Positions 59,716-64,000 of a stretch of DNA of 64,000 nucleotides are shown in pieces. Source of the stretch: WHSW01 sp963705955 (GTDB lineage: Bacteria; Actinomycetota; Thermoleophilia; Solirubrobacterales; 70-9); assembly GCA_963705955.1 (NCBI GenBank), contig CAVPLH010000010.1, forward strand, positions 372,001 to 436,000, in the 5' to 3' direction. The translations under genes were made by a program, and so were the position numbers. How positions within the stretch are numbered: the first letter of the stretch is position 1; each line of letters begins with the position of its first letter. Under the pieces are notes generated by a model. The model was given only the letters and a program-made list of their open reading frames with translations, had not been told where the DNA came from and ran no database searches.

Positions 59716-61083
59716 CTACGCCGGGATCGGCGCCTCCGGGAGGCGATCGATCGCGGCGTCCATCTCCTCCTGGCTGAACTCGAGGTCGGCAAGCTCGCCG
59801 CGCAGGAAGGCGTCGTAGGCGGACATGTCGAAGTGCCCGTGACCGCAGAGGTTGACGAGGATCACCCGTTCTTCGCCGGCCTGCTTTGCTGCCTCCGCCT
59901 CGTCGAACGTCGCCCGCAGCGCGTGCGAGGGCTCGGGGGCGGGAATGATCCCCTCGGCGCGCGCGAACCGGACCGCGGCGTCGAAGGCCGCGGTCTGGTT
60001 GATCGCGACCGGGTCCACCAGCCCCTCCTTGACCAGCGCGCAGAGGCTCGGGGCGTCGCCGTGATAGCGCAGGCCCCCGGCGTGCACAGGCGGGGGGACG
60101 AAGTCGTGGCCGAGCGTGTACATCGGCATCAGCGGCGTCATCCCGACGGTGTCGCCGAAGTCGTAACGGTAGACGCCCTTGGTCAGCGTCGGGCACGCGG
60201 CCGGCTCCGCCGCCACGAACCGGGTCTGCTTCCCGTCGCGCAGATTGGCGCGCAGGAACGGGTAGGCGATTCCGGCGAAGTTCGAGCCGCCGCCGACGCA
60301 GCCGACGACCACGTCCGGGTACTCCCCGGCGAGCTCGAGCTGCTGGATCGCCTCCTGGCCGATCACCGTCTGATGCAGGCAGACGTGGTTGAGCACCGAG
60401 CCGAGCGAGTAATGGGTGTCGTCGTTCGCCGCGGCGATCTCCACCGCCTCGGAGATCGCGATCCCGAGGCTGCCCGAAGCGTGCTCCGCCTGCGAGCGAC
60501 CGGCATCCGTGAGCTCGGACGGGCTCCGGTGGACCGTCGCTCCCCAGGTCTCGATCATTGCCCTTCGGTAGGGCTTCTGGTCGTAGGAGACCCCGACCAT
60601 GAAGACCTCACATTCGAGCTCGAACATCTGGCAGGCGAGCGCCAGCGCCGAGCCCCACTGCCCGGCGCCGGTCTCGGTCGCCAGCTTCCGCGTCCCGGCC
60701 TGCTTGTTGTAGAAGGCCTGCGCGACGGCCGTGTTCGGCTTGTGCGACCCGGCGGGCGAGACGCCCTCGTACTTGTAGTAGATGTGGGCCGGCGTATCGA
60801 GCGCCCGCTCGAGACGCCGCGCCCGCAGCAGCGGGGTCGGCCGCCAGAGCTTGTAGACCTCGCGGACCTCGTCGGGGATCTCGATCTCGGGCTCCGCCGA
60901 CACCTCCTGCTCGATCAGAGCGAGAGGGAACAGAGGCGCCAGATCCTCCGGACCCAGCGGTTGACCGGTGCCGGGGTGAAGCGGCGGCAGCGGCTCGCCG
61001 GGCAGGTCCGCGGTCAGGTTCACCCAGTGGGTCGGGATCGCCGACTCACCGAGCAGGAACTTGGTTTGCTCGCTGGCGCTCAA
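59716..61083 (-). CDS. TrpB2-type tryptophan synthase beta chain-like PLP enzyme
   Basis: A 455-residue PLP enzyme of the TrpB2 subgroup, longer than TrpB1 (about 400), as usual. IPTHWVNLTADLPG and RPTPLLRARRLE are characteristic; Lys115 in AGSHKPNTAVAQAFYN binds PLP; ETGAGQWGSALA and VGCVGGGSNFAG (phosphate) follow, and VNLCGHGHFDMSAYDAF ends it. TrpB2 enzymes make tryptophan from serine and free indole, often without a TrpA partner, and none is here. The start is TTG 61083 after GAGAGGAGAC. Confidence 0.93.
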   Translation of the reverse strand: MSASEQTKFLLGESAIPTHWVNLTADLPGEPLPPLHPGTGQPLGPEDLAPLFPLALIEQEVSAEPEIEIPDEVREVYKLWRPTPLLRARRLERALDTPAHIYYKYEGVSPAGSHKPNTAVAQAFYNKQAGTRKLATETGAGQWGSALALACQMFELECEVFMVGVSYDQKPYRRAMIETWGATVHRSPSELTDAGRSQAEHASGSLGIAISEAVEIAAANDDTHYSLGSVLNHVCLHQTVIGQEAIQQLELAGEYPDVVVGCVGGGSNFAGIAYPFLRANLRDGKQTRFVAAEPAACPTLTKGVYRYDFGDTVGMTPLMPMYTLGHDFVPPPVHAGGLRYHGDAPSLCALVKEGLVDPVAINQTAAFDAAVRFARAEGIIPAPEPSHALRATFDEAEAAKQAGEERVILVNLCGHGHFDMSAYDAFLRGELADLEFSQEEMDAAIDRLPEAPIPA

Positions 61084-61154
61084 CCGGGTCTCCTCTCGAG
61101 TCGCATCTGCGCTGCGATTCTATGCCGGACCCGACACCGGTCTCCAGCCGGACC

Positions 61155-61192
61155 GCGAACGCCTCGCGGGTAAGCGAACGCCTCGCGGGTAA
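61155..61192. repeat. tandem 19-bp direct repeat
   Basis: GCGAACGCCTCGCGGGTAA occurs twice in direct tandem (61155-61173 and 61174-61192) without a mismatch, in the gap between the TrpB2 and YtoQ-like genes, ending 10 nt before the YtoQ-like ATG. Confidence 0.85.
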
Positions 61193-61202
61193 GATCGATT
61201 CG

Positions 61203-61685
61203 ATGAGCGAGGACGGCAGCTCGGGCCGGGTGTGGAGCATCTACCTGTCCGGCGAGATCCATTCCGATTGGCGTCAGCGAATCGCCGAGGGAGTGCGCGA
61301 GGCGGGCCTGCCCACCGAGCTGCTCTCGCCGGTGACCGATCACGGTGCCTCCGACGACGTCGGGGTCGACATTCTCGGCGCCGAGGACGAGGGCTTCTGG
61401 AAGGACCACAAGGGTGCCGGGGTCAACGCCGTCCGCACCCAGACGCTGCTGCGCAACGCCGACGTGGTCGTCGTCCGCTTCGGGGACAAGTACCGGCAGT
61501 GGAACGCCGCCTTCGAGGCCGGCTACGCCGCGGCGCTCGGAAAGCCGATCGTCACCCTGCACGATCCCGAGCTGACCCACGCGCTGAAGGAGGTCGATCG
61601 GGCCGCGATGGCGACCGCCGAGAGCCCCGAGCAGGTCGTGGAGATCCTCCGCTACGCGATCGCCGGCCCGGGCGTCCGCGTCTGA
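61203..61685 (+). CDS. YtoQ-like (nucleoside deoxyribosyltransferase-fold) protein
   Basis: A 160-residue cytoplasmic protein: VWSIYLSGEIHSDWRQRIAEGVREAG, LLSPVTDHGASDDVGVDILG, LLRNADVVVVRFGDKYRQWNAAFEAGYAAALGKPIVTLHD. This is the YtoQ family, related in fold to nucleoside 2-deoxyribosyltransferases; no activity is established for YtoQ. ATG 61203 directly follows the tandem 19-bp repeat, and no ribosome site is seen. Confidence 0.82.
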   Translation: MSEDGSSGRVWSIYLSGEIHSDWRQRIAEGVREAGLPTELLSPVTDHGASDDVGVDILGAEDEGFWKDHKGAGVNAVRTQTLLRNADVVVVRFGDKYRQWNAAFEAGYAAALGKPIVTLHDPELTHALKEVDRAAMATAESPEQVVEILRYAIAGPGVRV

Positions 61686-61858
61686 GCCGCAGGGGCTCGG
61701 GGCGAACGCGGCCCCGCGGCTCGGCCGCAGCCGCGCCAACGACCTCACGCTCTCGGCCGCCTCCGGCAACGCGGTGAGCTTTGCGGCGACTATCGCCGCC
61801 AACCTCACGCCCTCGGGGGGTGAACCGGGGGGCGAGCCCTAAGAACCCGCACAGCCAA

Positions 61859-62632
61859 TCAGGAGAACCCGTCGACCCTGATGATCATCATCTGGCCGTC
61901 GGCGGTCTTACTGATGGCCTGGGACTGGTACCGGCAGTAGAGGCCGACCTCGCCGCCGCCAGCCGGCACCTGCACGCCTCCGTTCATCGACACCGAGACG
62001 GTGGTTGTCTCTTGGGACGCATACTCGCGACGGTCCCGTCCACCCCCGACGAACGCCCCATTCGTGTCCCGCAGCTCACACGCGGTGTCAAAATAGAACG
62101 TGCCCTGCCCGCCCACGTGGATCTGGAGGTTCGCGGTTGCGGCGATCGCGTAGCTGCCTGCTGGCAGCGACTTGCTCGTCACTTTGGTGAAGACGTTGTT
62201 ATCAGCGATCGGCACGTTTCCCTGACCGGCGAAGGTGACCGTCGTCGTCGGCGGCATGTTGAGGCTCGATTCGTTGATGTCGGTCCCCGTGAGCGAGTTG
62301 TCGGTCGCTGCCCTGCTGTCGACGGAGCCGCTGAGGAAATCGCCGTTGCCGAGCGAGAAGTTCTTGATGTCGGCGCTGGTCAGCGAGTCGTCGGTCGCTG
62401 CCCGGCTGTCGACCGAGCCGGTGAGGAAATCGCCGTTGCCGAGCGAGAAGTCCTTGACGTCGGCACTGCGGATGTCGCCGTTCTTGTAGTCGGCGGTCGT
62501 CAGCGAGCCGTTGACGATGTTGTCGCCGGTCCACTCATTAGCGGCGTAGGCGACGCCGCCGGTCAAGACCAGGAACAAGGAGAGCGCCCCCGTCCACTGG
62601 CGGCGCAGGTGGATCAAAAGCTTGGAAAACAC
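61859..62632 (-). CDS. exported repeat-containing protein
   Basis: A 257-residue protein from GTG 62632, with an AAGGAG site upstream. A signal or anchor helix (WTGALSLFLVLTGGVAYAA) is followed by an Asn/Asp/Ser/Gly-rich region with two near-identical units of about 31 residues, each with FSLGNGDFLxGSVDSRAATD. The C-terminal beta domain (NNVFTKVTSKSLPAGSYAIAATANLQI, TFYFDTACELRDTNG, ETTTVSVSMNGGVQVPAG) is jelly-roll-like. Such proteins are common in Solirubrobacterales; a surface or secreted role is likely, but no function is known. Confidence 0.75.
   Translation of the reverse strand: MFSKLLIHLRRQWTGALSLFLVLTGGVAYAANEWTGDNIVNGSLTTADYKNGDIRSADVKDFSLGNGDFLTGSVDSRAATDDSLTSADIKNFSLGNGDFLSGSVDSRAATDNSLTGTDINESSLNMPPTTTVTFAGQGNVPIADNNVFTKVTSKSLPAGSYAIAATANLQIHVGGQGTFYFDTACELRDTNGAFVGGGRDRREYASQETTTVSVSMNGGVQVPAGGGEVGLYCRYQSQAISKTADGQMMIIRVDGFS
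62295..62475 (-). repeat. tandem ~93-bp coding repeat
   Basis: Two adjacent copies with few mismatches inside the repeat-containing gene, each holding GAGGAAATCGCCGTTGCCGA on the plus strand. They encode the two FSLGNGDFL units. Confidence 0.75.
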
Positions 62633-62653
62633 GGTGACTTCACTCCTTGTTCG

Positions 62654-62672
62654 GAGCCGCCCGCAGCGGCTC
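62654..62672. promoter_or_regulatory. short hairpin in the leader of the repeat-protein gene
   Basis: GAGCCGC (62654-62660), CCGCA, GCGGCTC (62666-62672), 21 nt before the GTG. Possible mRNA hairpin; role unknown. Confidence 0.3.
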
Positions 62673-62769
62673 AAGTGAGGCCCAGCGTGCACCAGGGCGG
62701 TATGCGTTCGGTCAGTGACCGGTAAAACCGTCCAGGCTGGAGCCAATGCGTCTAATCCGGATCGGGCTT

Positions 62770-63093
62770 CTAATGCGTAAGCGGGTCCGGCTCGATCCGG
62801 GCCAGGTACCGACTTCCATCGGGCTGGATCACGATGCAGCCGATGTAGCCGTCTACGATCGGCGCCAGGTTTCCGACCGCGTGCACGTCGTCTCCGGCGT
62901 TGGCGAAGAAGATGCCGGAGCCGCCGTCGATCCCGCCGCCGTTGACGAGCAGTGCCTGGTGGCCGTCCGGGAGCTTCATCCACTCGATCTGCTCCGGGTC
63001 GAGGTCAAGCTCGGGAACACGATCGGCGAGGCGGTCGAGGACGGCGAGGCGGTCCGCGTCGGTGGGGTTCAGGTATTCGGTCCCGCGAGGCAT
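62770..63093 (-). CDS. hypothetical protein
   Basis: A 107-residue acidic protein starting MPRGTEYLNPTDADRLAVLDRLADRVPELDL. After an N-terminal helix comes a beta-rich part (IEWMKLPDGHQALLVNGGGIDGG, SGIFFANAGDDVHAVGN, YIGCIVIQPDGSRYLARIE). No signal peptide. I do not recognise the family. Next gene on the plus strand is tRNA-Ser(CGA). Confidence 0.6.
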   Translation of the reverse strand: MPRGTEYLNPTDADRLAVLDRLADRVPELDLDPEQIEWMKLPDGHQALLVNGGGIDGGSGIFFANAGDDVHAVGNLAPIVDGYIGCIVIQPDGSRYLARIEPDPLTH

Positions 63094-63179
63094 GAGCGTG
63101 AGGTTCCCGTCGGTCGCGGAGTGACCCGCCCTCGTGCCCGGGCGGCGAGACTCCTCGCTAGCCTTGGCGGCCGCTACCT

Positions 63180-63269
63180 GGAGGGGTGGCAGAGCGGTTG
63201 AATGCGGCGGTCTCGAAAACCGTTAGTCGTCACTTAGGCGGCTCGAGGGTTCGAATCCCTCCCCCTCCG
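63180..63269 (+). tRNA. tRNA-Ser(CGA)
   Basis: Acceptor stem GGAGGGG (63180-63186) with CCCCTCC (63262-63268), D arm GCAGAGCGGTTGAATGC, anticodon arm CGGTCTCGAAAACCG (anticodon CGA), long variable arm, T arm GAGGGTTCGAATCCCTC, discriminator G 63269. No encoded CCA. Length 90 nt. Confidence 0.95.
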
Positions 63270-63578
63270 CTGACAGAGCCGAATCCCGCTACAGCAAGCG
63301 GAAGACCCGTCCTTCAAGTGCTGAGGCGCCAGGTGCATGAAGGCCGACTGACCCCGATAGACACCGATCCGGCGCTGTCCCGATTGTCCCATCACTGTCC
63401 CACGGCCAGCGCCTCCCACCCCTTTCGCGTGCGCATCGGAACCCGGGCGGCTGGGACTCCTACCTCCGACGTACATCCGCGCCTGAGTCACGCCATAGCT
63501 CCGGCCTCGTCTACGGTGCTCGGAAGATTGAGGCGAAGCTGAGCCGAAAGCGTCGGCGCATCTCTGGATCTGTTCAAA
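63270..63578. other. 309-bp gap after tRNA-Ser(CGA), no gene seen
   Basis: No open frame with family features on either strand. The minus strand carries three close copies of GGGACA(G) at about 63376-63404. As the gap lies between a tRNA 3-prime end and a truncated gene, it may be scar tissue from a past integration, but no att repeat of the tRNA end was found. Confidence 0.35.
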
Positions 63579-63797
63579 CTAGTCGGGCAGTACGAATGAC
63601 TGGCTGGCCGCGTCCGAGCTTTCCTCGGCGATCTCGGGCCACCTCAGGCCGGTGAGCAGGGCGACGTCGAAGATCTCCTGCACCAGCTCCTCGAAGCGCA
63701 ACAAGCCGAGCGTTTCGCCGCTACGGATGTCGACCGCCCAGATGCCGCAGAGGCGCTCGTCGACGCGCTCGGACACCGGCAGGCCGCCGAGACCGTT
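63579..63797 (-). pseudogene. C-terminal remnant of a TIGR03032-like protein
   Basis: Seventy-two codons reading NGLGGLPVSERVDERLCGIW, then AVDIRSGETLGLLRFEELVQEIFDVALLTGLRWPEI and a stop. This matches my recollection of the end of TIGR03032/DUF4915 proteins (ERxxGxWVVDLRTG, FLRFEGxVQEIFxVxxLPGxRFPE), which are normally about 350 residues. An in-frame TAG lies directly upstream at 63798-63800, and no upstream part is recognisable. So it is a 5-prime-truncated remnant; a start at GTG 63776 is possible but would give a partial fold. Confidence 0.6.
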
Positions 63798-63809
63798 CTA
63801 ACGAGCGTT

Positions 63810-64000
63810 ATGATGGGTCTAACTCGGCCAACGTCCGAGGATGACACGTCGGAAGTCGTGATCCGGACCGGGCAGGCGGCTGAGGCTTCCGCCCGGATGC
63901 CTTTCTTCGTCCTCCTATTCTTCGTTGTCTTGCCAGTGGCCGTACCCATCTGGGGGATGCGCGGCGAGCTGCCCCGGTTACAAGAGATGCGGCGCGGTGG
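63810..64000 (+). CDS. membrane protein, N-terminal part (runs off the window)
   Basis: From ATG 63810 the frame is open to the window end: MMGLTRPTSEDDTSEVVIRT, an acidic cytoplasmic start, then a hydrophobic helix PFFVLLFFVVLPVAVPIWGM and RGELPRLQEM. At least 63 residues. Probably a membrane-anchored protein; family not recognisable from this part. Divergent from the remnant at 63579. Confidence 0.45.
   Translation, partial: MMGLTRPTSEDDTSEVVIRTGQAAEASARMPFFVLLFFVVLPVAVPIWGMRGELPRLQEMRRG

Noticed and set aside
63186..63542. An open frame starting in tRNA-Ser(CGA) with MAERLNAAVSKTVSRHLGG
   Set aside because: It is translation of the tRNA gene itself, a well-known false call; the rest has no similarity pattern. 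The matching minus-strand frame at 63234-63491 is rejected for the same reason.
1..64000. CRISPR arrays, transposases, integrases, toxin-antitoxin or known defence genes
   Set aside because: I found no regularly spaced repeats and no protein with the motifs of these systems; the repeats present are two or three copies only.

Overview
The window looks like part of the chromosome of a high-GC actinomycete, most likely class Thermoleophilia (Solirubrobacterales or a relative). This is inferred from the uniformly GC-rich coding bias, the many short NTF2/SnoaL paralogs that begin MSQENVE, a seven-bladed secreted propeller, a kinase-ATPase-cyclase fusion, a TrpB2-type tryptophan synthase and an InhA-like enoyl reductase beside a MaoC dehydratase. 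No plasmid, phage structural, transposase or CRISPR genes are visible. The sequence carries at least ten apparent single-base frameshifts in eight otherwise well-conserved genes. Nine of the ten read as one extra base, which points to sequence error more than to real decay.

Layout. 1-10 kb is accessory: a lipoprotein, a DegV protein, a LapA-like membrane protein, a frameshifted TolB-like propeller, a LysM protein, a RidA homolog, a chromate transporter, two cupin/hydrolase-type enzymes, an FMN reductase, and SnoaL-like genes tied to a conserved start-adjacent box and to a 40-bp palindromic repeat. 10-22 kb holds ornithine aminotransferase, alpha/beta hydrolases, a methyltransferase, a secreted propeller, a MarR/DoxX divergent pair, a tyrosinase and a cNMP-binding/thioredoxin-reductase-like fusion. 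23-31 kb holds thiolase, acetyltransferase, a secreted zinc metalloprotease, a secreted CocE-type hydrolase and 3-hydroxyacyl-CoA dehydrogenase.

The centre of interest is 30.8-40.5 kb. A GAF histidine kinase and LuxR-type response regulator are followed by a nine-gene fatty acid synthesis operon: fabD, fabH, fabG, acpP, fabF, a carboxyltransferase, an SGNH hydrolase, a MaoC dehydratase and an InhA-like enoyl reductase. Most joints are ATGA or GTGA overlaps. The same CCCCCC-N4-GGGGGG palindrome stands before the two-component pair and before fabD, so the regulator may control both itself and lipid synthesis. A fatty acid desaturase lies 3 kb further on, with a possible iron-regulator box.

40.5-64 kb is mixed housekeeping and surface function: an M23 peptidase with a candidate c-di-AMP riboswitch leader, rlmN, a cyclophilin, a 1461-residue kinase/AAA/TPR/cyclase fusion, a phosphotriesterase-like enzyme, a frameshifted glycoside hydrolase, UspA, a secreted subtilisin, tadA, a CPA2 antiporter, tRNA-Ser(GGA), a PepSY protein, TrpB2, a YtoQ-like protein, a repeat-bearing secreted protein and tRNA-Ser(CGA). 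It ends with a truncated gene remnant and the start of a membrane protein that runs off the window.
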